6,023 nt of DNA, taken from positions 1 through 6,023 of the forward strand of contig CAZWCX010000230.1 in the NCBI GenBank assembly GCA_964632945.1. The letters run 5' to 3'. Every line of letters starts with the position of its first letter. The first letter of the stretch is position 1. Made by a program: the position numbers and the translations under genes. Source of the DNA: CAZWCX01 sp964632945. Its GTDB lineage: Bacteria > Planctomycetota > MHYJ01 > WSZJ01 > CAZWCX01. This document shows, one piece after another, positions 1 to 5,951 of the stretch. A model generated the notes under the pieces. The model saw only the letters and a program-made list of their open reading frames with translations. It made no database searches and was not told the DNA's origin.

Positions 1-68
1 GCGAAAAGCGACCGGACCAACCTGGGAAATCAAGGTTGAAGCCCCACTAGCCGCATCCGCGGGCCTCC

Positions 69-623
69 CTACTTGAGGAAGGCGTCCGGCTGGTACGGCA
101 CCGAAGGGTAGCGGTCCGAAGTCCCGGTCCGCTTCCCCGCCGCGAAGTAGGGTCCCAGGAACGTCCATCCCCACAACGCCCCACCCCCGAGCAGGATCAG
201 GCCGAGCGAGAAGAGCCCCAGATCGTTCCTCGAGGTCCCCCGCTGCAACACCGCCTCGCCGGGCCGGCCGGGGTCATAGTACACCTTGACCTTCCCGCCG
301 ATCGGGAAGTAGGAGGTCACCTCCTCCGCCGCACCCCGGGTCTCGTGCGACACGCGGTAGAAGGACAGGCGCCGGCAGGAATACCGCACGTCGTTCACAT
401 CGTAGCGGTACTCGATCACCGGGCTCCAATAGGTCCGGCGGTTGTACCGCCCGCCTCCCTGGTGGCTGGTCACGGTCGTGGACGTCACCACCCCGTCGGT
501 CGACGGCCAGCGTTCCGTCGCCAGCCCGCGGAAGACGGAGGTCCCCCCGGTGATGAAATTGTACGCGCCCAAAACGAGGATCACCAGGACGCCGAAGAGC
601 GTGCGACCGGAGGACGGTGCCAT
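69..623 (-). CDS. DUF3592-family two-pass membrane protein
   Basis: 184 residues. Function is unknown; this family is membrane-bound and I infer an inner-membrane location. Seen: a hydrophobic segment at about residues 8-27 and a second at about 135-160, enclosing a soluble beta-rich stretch. That stretch carries family hallmarks: WPSTDGVV at 39-46, SPVIEYRYDV at 67-76, YFPIGGKVKVYYDPGRPGEA at 105-124, then VLQRG. The last of these (a YP-x-G, V-x-V-x-YDP, P-x-x-A, V-L-x-x-G pattern) is the most diagnostic part of DUF3592. The reading frame stays open far upstream, to about 1508. I chose the ATG at 621-623 because a GGGAG Shine-Dalgarno lies 8 nt before it, it begins just ahead of the first membrane helix, and the upstream extension is antisense to the SPFH gene and has no protein-like character. 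The gene is divergent from that SPFH gene. No convincing terminator is seen in the 68 bases after the stop. The family call is firm; the cellular role is not known. Confidence 0.88.
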   Translation of the reverse strand: MAPSSGRTLFGVLVILVLGAYNFITGGTSVFRGLATERWPSTDGVVTSTTVTSHQGGGRYNRRTYWSPVIEYRYDVNDVRYSCRRLSFYRVSHETRGAAEEVTSYFPIGGKVKVYYDPGRPGEAVLQRGTSRNDLGLFSLGLILLGGGALWGWTFLGPYFAAGKRTGTSDRYPSVPYQPDAFLK

Positions 624-631
624 GTCAAACT

Positions 632-636
632 CTCCC
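632..636 (-). promoter_or_regulatory. Ribosome binding site fixing the DUF3592 gene start
   Basis: On the minus strand the bases read GGGAG, 8 nt before the ATG at 621-623. It matters because the frame is open for a further 295 codons upstream, so this site together with the membrane helix that follows defines the start. Confidence 0.75.
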
Positions 637-649
637 ACGCGACCGGACC

Positions 650-678
650 AGAATACCGGAGGCGCGCGGTCGAGACAA
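650..678 (-). promoter_or_regulatory. Candidate sigma70-type promoter of the DUF3592 gene
   Basis: The minus strand reads TTGTCT (678-673), a 17-bp spacer, then TATTCT (655-650). Each hexamer matches 4 of 6 consensus bases. Transcription would begin near 643, giving a leader of about 20 nt that just includes the Shine-Dalgarno. The spacing is ideal, but the call rests on one sequence and consensus matching only. Confidence 0.45.
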
Positions 679-866
679 CTCTTCGCGCTCCCGGGTCGTG
701 CGTTCCGCCCCGTATCCGTGCGGACCTGCACAAGACCGGGGGCCGTCCATGCCCGCACCCAGGTCCGGAAGCCTGTCCCGACCGGGACTTGCAATTGGAA
801 AGTGACGCGGTACGGGGCTTGCGAAGGCCGGGGACAAGAGTTCGAGTTCTCCAGCGGAGGTGACCC

Positions 867-1700
867 ATGGACATCGTCTTCAGCGTGATTCTCGGCATCT
901 CTCTCTGGCCCATCACCCTCCTGTTCAGCTGGGTGATCGTCCATCCCCAGGAGGAGGTGGTCCTGCTCTGGTGGGGGAAGTACTGGAAGACCCTGAAGCA
1001 GCCCGGCCTGTACTTCGCCTGGCTGATCGGACGTCGCGTCATGCGCATCAGCACCAAGCGGCTGACCCTGGAATTGCCGAAGAACACGGTGGCGGACGGG
1101 AACGGCAATCCGATCCAGGTCGCCGGCGTGGTGACCCACTTCTTCGAGGACACGCGCCGCGCGGCACTCGACGTGGAGCACGCGGAGGAGTTCGTCCGCA
1201 GCCAGGCGCTGGCCGTGCTGAAGCAAATCGCCTCGCGCCACCCGTACGAGTCGCGCGACGGGGTCAGCCTCAAGAACGAGGCCAAGGCGATCAGCGCCGA
1301 ACTGGTCGGGGCGCTGCAACAGCGGGTTGCGGTCGCCGGGGCGCGCATCGAAACCTTCGAGTTGAGCGACCTGGCCTATGCGCCGGAGATCGCGCAGGCG
1401 ATGCTGATCCGGCAACAGGCGGCGGCCCTGGTCGACGCGCGCAAGGTGATCGTCGAAGGCGCGGTGGAGATCGTCAGCGAAGCCGTCGATCTGCTGGAGA
1501 AGCGCCAACTCGGGGTCGAGCCGGGCGACCGCTCACGCCTGGTGTCCAACCTGTTGACGGTGATCTGCGGCGACGCGAAGGTCCAACCCACGTTCCCGAT
1601 CGCCTCGGGCGAGGACAAGCAGGAGGAGCGCGACCTGCTGCGGAAGATGCTCGGGCAGCTCGAGAAGATGCCCAAGGCGGGTTCGGTGAGCGCGAACTGA
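867..1700 (+). CDS. SPFH/band-7 domain membrane protein
   Basis: 277 residues with one N-terminal membrane segment at about 4-25, followed by an SPFH (stomatin/prohibitin/flotillin/HflK-C) domain at about 27-200. Family features seen: IVHPQEEVVLLWWGKYWKT then QPGLYF at 24-50 (the V-x-P-x-E-x-V-V-L, wG, PGL opening), ITHFF-like strand VVTHFFEDTRRAALDVE at 88-104, and the helix YAPEIAQAMLIRQQAAALVD at 171-190 leading into AR-x-x-IVEGAVEIV. The last stretch is the typical start of the flotillin-like helical arm. The C-terminus is short and charged, with no PDZ or protease domain. Known for the family: oligomeric membrane scaffolds, often controlling proteases or membrane domains. The substrate here is unknown. 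The ATG at 867 has a GGAGG 6 nt upstream. The NfeD-type partner often encoded beside SPFH proteins is absent; the flanking genes are a divergent DUF3592 protein and a convergent lipoprotein. Confidence 0.9.
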   Translation: MDIVFSVILGISLWPITLLFSWVIVHPQEEVVLLWWGKYWKTLKQPGLYFAWLIGRRVMRISTKRLTLELPKNTVADGNGNPIQVAGVVTHFFEDTRRAALDVEHAEEFVRSQALAVLKQIASRHPYESRDGVSLKNEAKAISAELVGALQQRVAVAGARIETFELSDLAYAPEIAQAMLIRQQAAALVDARKVIVEGAVEIVSEAVDLLEKRQLGVEPGDRSRLVSNLLTVICGDAKVQPTFPIASGEDKQEERDLLRKMLGQLEKMPKAGSVSAN

Positions 1701-1741
1701 TGGGGGCGCGATCCCGGGGAGGGGGTGCGGAGATCCCGCGG

Positions 1742-1793
1742 CGCCGACCCTTCGGGGGGGGCGGCCGAATCCCCGAGAGGGGGACCCGGCCGC
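1742..1793. terminator. GC-rich hairpins between convergent genes, possible bidirectional terminator
   Basis: Two overlapping hairpins lie between the stops at 1700 and 1805. The first has CCC (1748-1750) and GGG (1755-1757) closing a TTCG loop, extended by CGCC (1742-1745) with GGCG (1760-1763). The second has GCGGCCG (1761-1767) with CGGCCGC (1787-1793), and an inner CCCC/GGGG stem (1771-1774 with 1779-1782) around a GAGA loop. They share bases 1761-1763, so the full forms exclude each other. UUCG and GNRA loops are unusually stable in RNA, which suggests real RNA structure. Neither strand shows a following T tract, so intrinsic termination is inferred from position and stability only. Confidence 0.4.
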
Positions 1794-1804
1794 CGGTCCC
1801 GGGG

Positions 1805-2653
1805 CTACTTCGAGTACTCGATCGTCACTTCGGGAGTCAGCGGGAACTTGATCCCGGGGAAGTCCTTCAGGAGTTCCTGCATCTCCTCGAGGGTCTCCGG
1901 CTTCTTCTGGTTGAGTTCCTTCATCTTGTCGGCGTTCTCGACCACCGCGCCGAAGTCCATCTCGAAGATCGTCACCTTGTTGCCGTCGACGTGCGGGGTG
2001 TTGGTCTTGACGAGCGTCCCGTCGACGCGGACCGAGACGCCGAACCGGAGCCCCTTCAGCATCTGCTTGGCCTGGGCCATTTCCGCCTCAGTCGGCTCCT
2101 TTTCTTCTTCCTTGGCCCCGCCCGGGTGGGTTTCTTCCCCCCCCTCCTCCGTCGCATCCTCCTCCTCTTTCGACTTGCTCTCCGGCATGACGACGGTGAG
2201 CAGCGAGTTGCCGCCGGCCAGCTGCTCGAACTTGAACTTCACGTCCTCCCGCGCCTCGGCATTGGGTCCCTGGTTCGGACCGGAGGGCTTGCTTTCGAGC
2301 TGGAGCTTGTTCACGTCCGTGAACGCGTAGATGGTCTTCCGGCCCTTCATTCCGTCTTTCTCCACCTTCTCGCTGGAGACGAACGTCGTTCCCTCTCCCA
2401 TGTCGGCCGCGGCGTTCTTGAGGTCCTCCACCTTGAAGAGGTCATCTTCGGGGGCGCCCTTCTGGTCCTCTTCCTTGGCGCCGAATGAGGCGGCCATCTC
2501 TTCGATCATCTTGAGGGTCTCCGGGCCGACCAACTGGGTCATCTCGACGGTGCCGCTGCCGTCCGGCTTGACGACCACGACGGTGTCGATGTGGAAACAC
2601 CCGCACAGGGTGAGGACGAGCAGCGCGGACAGGAAGGGGAATAGGCGTCGCAT
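1805..2653 (-). CDS. Predicted lipoprotein with acidic low-complexity segment
   Basis: 282 residues. The N-terminus is MRR, a hydrophobic core at about 4-16 and the lipobox LCGC at 16-19, so Cys19 should be lipidated by Lgt and become the mature N-terminus after signal peptidase II. After it comes HIDTVVVVKPDGSGTVEMTQ at 21-40, a strand-turn-strand opening shared by LppM/DUF3153-like lipoproteins. Near the end, LRFGVSVRVDGTLVKTN at 202-218 and NKVTIFEMDF at 225-234 also fit that beta-rich type. Between these, residues about 158-192 are dominated by Glu and Lys and probably disordered. The last 50 residues include a likely amphipathic helix (242-264). The function is unknown and the LppM resemblance is tentative. 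The start at 2653 is preferred over upstream in-frame ATGs at 2668 and 2695: only it has a GGAG at a proper 7 nt, and it gives a compact lipoprotein signal. The gene converges with the SPFH gene and diverges from the gene at 2953. Confidence 0.82.
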   Translation of the reverse strand: MRRLFPFLSALLVLTLCGCFHIDTVVVVKPDGSGTVEMTQLVGPETLKMIEEMAASFGAKEEDQKGAPEDDLFKVEDLKNAAADMGEGTTFVSSEKVEKDGMKGRKTIYAFTDVNKLQLESKPSGPNQGPNAEAREDVKFKFEQLAGGNSLLTVVMPESKSKEEEDATEEGGEETHPGGAKEEEKEPTEAEMAQAKQMLKGLRFGVSVRVDGTLVKTNTPHVDGNKVTIFEMDFGAVVENADKMKELNQKKPETLEEMQELLKDFPGIKFPLTPEVTIEYSK

Positions 2654-2660
2654 GGGGGCA

Positions 2661-2664
2661 CTCC
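2661..2664 (-). promoter_or_regulatory. Ribosome binding site fixing the lipoprotein start
   Basis: The minus strand reads GGAG, 7 nt before the ATG at 2651-2653. The in-frame ATG at 2668 lies upstream of this site and has no purine-rich site of its own, which decides the start. Confidence 0.7.
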
Positions 2665-2704
2665 GCATGAAAATAGAACCGACGATCAGGAACACGAAGG
2701 GGGG

Positions 2705-2733
2705 ATTCTATCGGGTCCGGCGGCCCTCCACAA
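2705..2733 (-). promoter_or_regulatory. Candidate sigma70-type promoter of the lipoprotein gene
   Basis: The minus strand reads TTGTGG (2733-2728), a 17-bp spacer, then TAGAAT (2710-2705). The -10 matches 5 of 6 consensus bases and the -35 matches 3 of 6. The expected start near 2698 gives a leader of about 45 nt. The layout resembles the candidates at 650-678 and 4996-5024 (TTG, 17 bp, TA-x-x-x-T). Confidence 0.45.
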
Positions 2734-2755
2734 GATGATTTCGTCGCGGGATCGG

Positions 2756-2782
2756 TTGTCCAAAATCCAGGATTTTGGGCGA
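2756..2782. promoter_or_regulatory. Near-perfect dyad in the divergent region, possible operator
   Basis: CCAAAATCC (2760-2768) and GGATTTTGG (2770-2778) are exact reverse complements around a single central A. If read as RNA, pairing extends to 2756 and 2782 with two G-U pairs. The one-base centre suits a protein-binding dyad better than a hairpin, although a 3-nt loop would still leave an 8-bp core stem. No T tract follows on either strand. It sits about 25 bp upstream of the candidate lipoprotein -35 and about 170 bp upstream of the start at 2953, so it could serve either gene. The AT-rich core stands out from the GC-rich surroundings. The binding factor is unknown. Confidence 0.45.
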
Positions 2783-2952
2783 GATCCATTGCCGGAGAAA
2801 GCCTGCGTGCGGGACGTGCGACTCGTAATCCAATGACGGAGAATGCTTTAACAAAAAAACAGACTCCCTATTCCTGCGGAACGCCACTTGCGCAAGACGG
2901 GGCATCGGTGGGTACCGAATGGAACTTGGACCCTACTGGGGATGGACACGAC

Positions 2953-4779
2953 ATGCGCTTGATCAAGAAGAGCCTTCCGCTGGTCGCGATCCTCGCGCTG
3001 GCGGCCTGGGTGGCCCCCGCGGCGTGGGCCCAGTCCAATGGCCTGGCCGGGACCTATAACACGAAGGTGAGCGCGAACGGGAAGACCGGCGCCGCGACCT
3101 TGTCGATCGAGCAGGTGAACGGGACGTGGGAAGTCTCCCGAACGGTCACCTGGTCGGATGGCACGTCCGAGACATTGCACGGGACGGCGGCGCCGTCGCG
3201 GGGCGGATGGCTGCGCGTGACGTTCCCGGTCGGCCCCGGCATCGTCGAGAATCTGGACCTGAACGGCCCGCGCGACGTCGCGCGACCGATCAGCGGCACC
3301 TACCGCTTCTACGGCAAGGGGAAGGTGTGGGGCCGGCTGACGAACCCGGACGCGGTGGGCGGGTGGCGCTCGGCGGTCGACTCCGGTGCCAAGGATGTGC
3401 CGACCGATCTCGGGATCGTCTACCCGAAGGATGGTTCGAAGTTCCTGATCGGCCAGATCGTGGCGGTGAAGACCAATCCGGCGGGAGCGCGCTGGGACGT
3501 GTCCGGCGCGGCGACGCGGACGGCCGACGGCCGGCTGCAGTTCACGGGTCCCGGCGAGGCGACGCTGACGGCGACGCTCGGCGACGGGGCGGCCCGACCG
3601 GTCAAGGTGAAGGCGATCGGCCTCGAGGTCGTGGAGATCTCCGTGGAGAAGGCGCAGCCGATCACGGACGCGCCGGCCCCGCAGTTCGCCCGCAAGCTCG
3701 GCCAGCCGGTCCCGACCCGCAAGGAGCCGGCGGCGATCCTCATCCATGAAGCGCTTCAGTTGCGCGTGACGGTGCAGGGGTCGGACGACCTGTCCGAGGC
3801 GGCGAAGGTCAAACTGGTCGGCACGGTCGACGGCAAGCGCATCGAGGGAGACGCCGAGATCCAGTCGCTGGCCGGGGGCCAGGAAGTCCTGGTTCGCACC
3901 CCGGGGGCGCTCAACACCAAGGTCGCGGTCAACCCGCTGGTGATCTTCTGGAACGTGGAGTGCGAGGGCAAGGCGGTCGAGGCCGGTCCGACCACCCCGC
4001 TCCGGGTTTACACCAGCTACAAGCCGGCGGTGAGCAACGTCGGCCGCGGCACGGTCAACACGAAGGTCCATTTCGAATTCGCCTGCACCTGGGCCAACGG
4101 CGCTTCCCAGAACATCGGCCAGGGCGCGGACTCGATCGCCTATCAGATCGACAACCAGATGAGGCACTACGTGCATCCGGTCGACTTCAAGAAGGAAGTC
4201 GAGGTCCCGGCCTACGCGAAGGGTTCGCAGCCGCCGGTCAACTATCGCGATCTGCCCGGCGACTGGTCGGTCCGCTCCTCGGGCGAGCGCGGCGTGACCT
4301 CCCTCTACTATCCGCCCCTGGAGCCGAAGAAGCCCTACGAGGAATACACGAACTTCCGCGGCAACTTCGGCTGGAACCTGCTCGACAATCCGACCCATAC
4401 CGGCGGCCGCTGCAACCAGCAGGCGAGCCTGGTGTGCGACATCGTCGGGACGCTCGGGATCAAGGCGACGGTCCACTACCTCGAGCGCACCGGTCGCGGG
4501 AAGCGGACGGGGCGCCCGGTCCGGAACTACTTCTACGCGGCGGGCGGCTCCGGTCCGTGGAACTTCCACGGCATCGTGCGCGCCACGATGGCGAACGGGT
4601 CCGAGTGGCTGTACGACGGGTCCTTCTCCTCGCCGCCGCGGCGCCTGAACGGCGAGCGGTCGTGGGCGGAAGCCCCGGGCGGGCCGTTCATCCAGAAGTG
4701 GGGCCCCTGGTATTACGAGGATTTCGGCGGTCAGGTGCCGGCCGATGACATCCCCACGAAGTGGGACGGCATCCAGTAA
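2953..4779 (+). CDS. Exported multidomain protein with C-terminal transglutaminase-like domain
   Basis: 608 residues. Residues 1-26 are a Sec signal peptide (MRLIKK, hydrophobic core, AWA cleavage before QS), so the protein is periplasmic, cell-surface or secreted. Residues about 27-145 form a beta-rich domain opening LAGTYNTKVSANGKTGAATL, reminiscent of lipocalin-like folds. Residues about 155-225, from IVYPKDGSKFLIGQ, look like an Ig-like domain. A further beta-rich region spans about 240-350. The C-terminal part from about 354 contains GGRCNQQASLVCDIVGTLGI around Cys487, then WNFHGIV with His539 and WLYDGSF with Asp555. This order and spacing (Cys, 52 residues, His, 16 residues, Asp) match the catalytic triad of transglutaminase-like papain-fold enzymes. 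The tail is aromatic (WGPWYYEDF at 583-591). Other mature cysteines are 337, 378 and 495. The activity (protease, amidase or cross-linking) is unknown. The start at 2953 is chosen for the signal peptide; its ribosome site is weak (GGGGA, 10 nt upstream). The gene stands alone and ends in a strong terminator. Confidence 0.85.
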   Translation: MRLIKKSLPLVAILALAAWVAPAAWAQSNGLAGTYNTKVSANGKTGAATLSIEQVNGTWEVSRTVTWSDGTSETLHGTAAPSRGGWLRVTFPVGPGIVENLDLNGPRDVARPISGTYRFYGKGKVWGRLTNPDAVGGWRSAVDSGAKDVPTDLGIVYPKDGSKFLIGQIVAVKTNPAGARWDVSGAATRTADGRLQFTGPGEATLTATLGDGAARPVKVKAIGLEVVEISVEKAQPITDAPAPQFARKLGQPVPTRKEPAAILIHEALQLRVTVQGSDDLSEAAKVKLVGTVDGKRIEGDAEIQSLAGGQEVLVRTPGALNTKVAVNPLVIFWNVECEGKAVEAGPTTPLRVYTSYKPAVSNVGRGTVNTKVHFEFACTWANGASQNIGQGADSIAYQIDNQMRHYVHPVDFKKEVEVPAYAKGSQPPVNYRDLPGDWSVRSSGERGVTSLYYPPLEPKKPYEEYTNFRGNFGWNLLDNPTHTGGRCNQQASLVCDIVGTLGIKATVHYLERTGRGKRTGRPVRNYFYAAGGSGPWNFHGIVRATMANGSEWLYDGSFSSPPRRLNGERSWAEAPGGPFIQKWGPWYYEDFGGQVPADDIPTKWDGIQ

Positions 4780-4800
4780 ACCGCAACAGTTCCAATCCCC

Positions 4801-4846
4801 AGGAACCGCCGGGTCGAGCTTGCTCCCCGGCGGTTCCTTCCTTTTC
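4801..4846 (+). terminator. Intrinsic terminator of the transglutaminase-like gene
   Basis: A perfect 13-bp stem pairs AGGAACCGCCGGG (4801-4813) with CCCGGCGGTTCCT (4826-4838). The 12-nt loop can itself form a small GAG/CTC stem. A pyrimidine tract containing TTTT follows at 4839-4846. It begins 21 bp after the stop at 4779, the classic position for Rho-independent termination. Confidence 0.92.
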
Positions 4847-4995
4847 TCCCGCGCCGTCCGGGTCTGCGATCCCGCGTGCGCCGCCCTGCGGGATTCCCCT
4901 CTGCGCCGCGGCGTCCCCCCCGGCGGGCGACCGTCCGAACCTCACTGCGGCGGTCCGGCCGATCCGGTCCCGCGGACCCGTCGGGCGCGCAGGGG

Positions 4996-5024
4996 TTGCG
5001 CGCCGCCCCGGTCGCGGGTAGAGT
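4996..5024 (+). promoter_or_regulatory. Candidate sigma70-type promoter of the gene at 5064
   Basis: TTGCGC (4996-5001), a 17-bp spacer, then TAGAGT (5019-5024). The -10 matches 4 of 6 consensus bases and the -35 matches 3 of 6. Transcription would start near 5031, leaving a leader of about 33 nt that carries the GGAGG at 5052-5056. The strong terminator upstream implies this gene needs its own promoter, which supports the call. The remaining bases from 4847 to 4995 are GC-rich with no gene seen. Confidence 0.5.
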
Positions 5025-5063
5025 TGGGGCCGGTGACGACGCCTTGCGAATGGAGGAACGAGG

Positions 5064-5879
5064 ATGATCCGACGGGATCACGGCCGCACCTTGCCCACGG
5101 TCCTGGCCCTGACCCTGCTGCTCGCGGCCGCGGGGGCATTCGCGTGGCGCGCGCTCACGGCGGTTCCGGCTCCGCGCCTCCCGGCGGCGAACACCGGTCC
5201 GTCCGGGGAGACCGGCGGCAAGGGCGGCCGGCGTCCAATCGTCATCGACCCCGCTTCCGAAAGGCCGGAGGCCACCATGGATCTGTTCGTCCCCGCCGAC
5301 CGGCGCACGGACCTTTCGCCGATCCTGGTTCAGGCGGCCGAATGGCCCGCCGTCGCCGCGCTGAAACCCGCGCCCCCGACCCCGGCCGGGGAGATCCCTG
5401 CGGTCGAGATCCGCAACCTGCGCGACCTCGTTCAGCAGTGGCTGGCGAAGCAGGTGCAGCCGGACGATTTCGAGTCGGCCCTGGGAAAAGACGAGAACGG
5501 CCGACTGTTCGTCCGCCTGAAGACTCCGCCGGGTACTCGCCTCTCCGGCCGCGCCTCCTGCGACATGGTCCCGGGCATGGTCACGTTCGCCTTCGCCTTC
5601 GACTTCCCCGACGCCAAGGGCCCGGTCACGATCGAAGAGATCCTGTCGCGGTTGCGCGCCATCCTGCCGCACCCCGTGCTCGCCGAACTGGAGAAGCCCA
5701 AACACGCGCCCATCCCCCACCCCTCCATCGCGGGCGCCGACGCCTTTTCGGCGATCGCCGGACTCGACCGCTCCGGCCTGGGCATGATCCACCCCTACCT
5801 CTACCTGTTCGCCACGCCGAATCGGCTGATGGGGGTGTTTCAGCAGATCCCTCACGGGATGGCGCCGGACGCGAAGTGA
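5064..5879 (+). CDS. Membrane-anchored or exported protein of unknown function
   Basis: 271 residues; I do not recognise the family. The N-terminus has MIRRDHGR followed by a hydrophobic segment at about 9-28 (TLPTVLALTLLLAAAGAFAW). This reads as a signal anchor, or as a signal peptide with possible cleavage after AFA at 25-27. A Pro/Gly-rich linker follows (about 34-57). The rest looks globular and extracytoplasmic: IPAVEIRNLRDLVQQWLAKQ at 111-130 is probably helical, LFVRLKTPPGTRLSG at 148-162 and GMVTFAFAFDFP at 171-182 are probably strands, and VTIEEILSRLRAILPHPVLAELEK at 188-211 is probably helical. The C-terminus is rich in His, Pro and aromatic residues (HPYLYLFATPN at 243-253, IPHGM at 262-266). 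There is one cysteine (166), so no disulfide. The ATG at 5064 has GGAGG at 5052-5056 with a 7-nt gap. The gene is isolated from its upstream neighbour by a terminator and promoter, so the context gives no functional hint. That it is a real gene is supported by the ribosome site and the hydrophobic N-terminus. Confidence 0.8.
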   Translation: MIRRDHGRTLPTVLALTLLLAAAGAFAWRALTAVPAPRLPAANTGPSGETGGKGGRRPIVIDPASERPEATMDLFVPADRRTDLSPILVQAAEWPAVAALKPAPPTPAGEIPAVEIRNLRDLVQQWLAKQVQPDDFESALGKDENGRLFVRLKTPPGTRLSGRASCDMVPGMVTFAFAFDFPDAKGPVTIEEILSRLRAILPHPVLAELEKPKHAPIPHPSIAGADAFSAIAGLDRSGLGMIHPYLYLFATPNRLMGVFQQIPHGMAPDAK

Positions 5880-5951
5880 GGGGGGCGGGTCCGGCAAAGA
5901 GTCCGGGCCGGGAATGCCCGCCGGTCGAACGGGGGGAAGCGAGACGAAACG

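Larger units (their letters stand above)
624..866. other. Divergent intergenic region between DUF3592 and SPFH genes
   Basis: 243 bp between two divergent starts. It holds the minus-strand promoter and ribosome site listed separately, and a GGAGG at 856-860, 6 nt before the SPFH start. I looked for a plus-strand promoter and found only poor pairs, such as TTGCAA at 789-794 with TACGGG at 811-816, so the SPFH promoter remains unassigned. Short open frames here on both strands lack a Shine-Dalgarno and recognisable protein features. Confidence 0.6.
2654..2952. other. Divergent intergenic region upstream of the exported multidomain gene
   Basis: 299 bp between divergent genes. It holds the lipoprotein promoter and ribosome site, the dyad at 2756-2782, and an AT-rich patch at 2841-2875 that contrasts with the surrounding DNA. 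In that patch TTAACA (2848-2853) and TATTCC (2869-2874) form a weak plus-strand promoter pair with a short 15-bp spacer. I regard it as possible but unproven. The frame of the downstream gene stays open to an ATG at 2833, but nothing there looks coding. Confidence 0.5.

Noticed and set aside
18..38. Small hairpin CAACCT/AGGTTG as a terminator for the DUF3592 gene
   Set aside because: Only 6 bp with a 9-nt loop and no T tract directly after it on the minus strand; too weak to call.
624..1508. Upstream extension of the DUF3592 reading frame, giving a 479-residue protein
   Set aside because: It is antisense to the SPFH gene, rich in Arg, Asp, Gly and Pro as high-GC shadow frames are, and places two good membrane helices after an implausible leader. 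The ribosome site at 632-636 supports the shorter start.
860..2488. Long plus-strand frame of 542 codons
   Set aside because: It overlaps the SPFH gene in another frame and runs antisense through the lipoprotein gene. Its composition is Arg/Gly/Pro-rich without domains. It is a GC-driven shadow.
2833..2952. Alternative start at 2833 adding 40 residues to the transglutaminase-like protein
   Set aside because: It would bury the signal peptide inside the protein, has no Shine-Dalgarno, and the added residues do not resemble coding sequence.
2848..4569. Long minus-strand frame of 573 codons opposite the transglutaminase-like gene
   Set aside because: No ribosome site, Arg-rich shadow composition, and it lies opposite a gene with a clear signal peptide and catalytic motifs.
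4291..5879. Possible defence or toxin system formed by the last two genes
   Set aside because: The genes are separated by a strong terminator and a candidate promoter. Neither shows nuclease, NTPase, toxin or immunity motifs, and there is no sign of co-transcription.
4731..5897. Long minus-strand frame of 388 codons opposite the last gene
   Set aside because: It crosses the intrinsic terminator and the candidate promoter of the plus-strand gene, and is Arg/Gly-rich with no recognisable domain.
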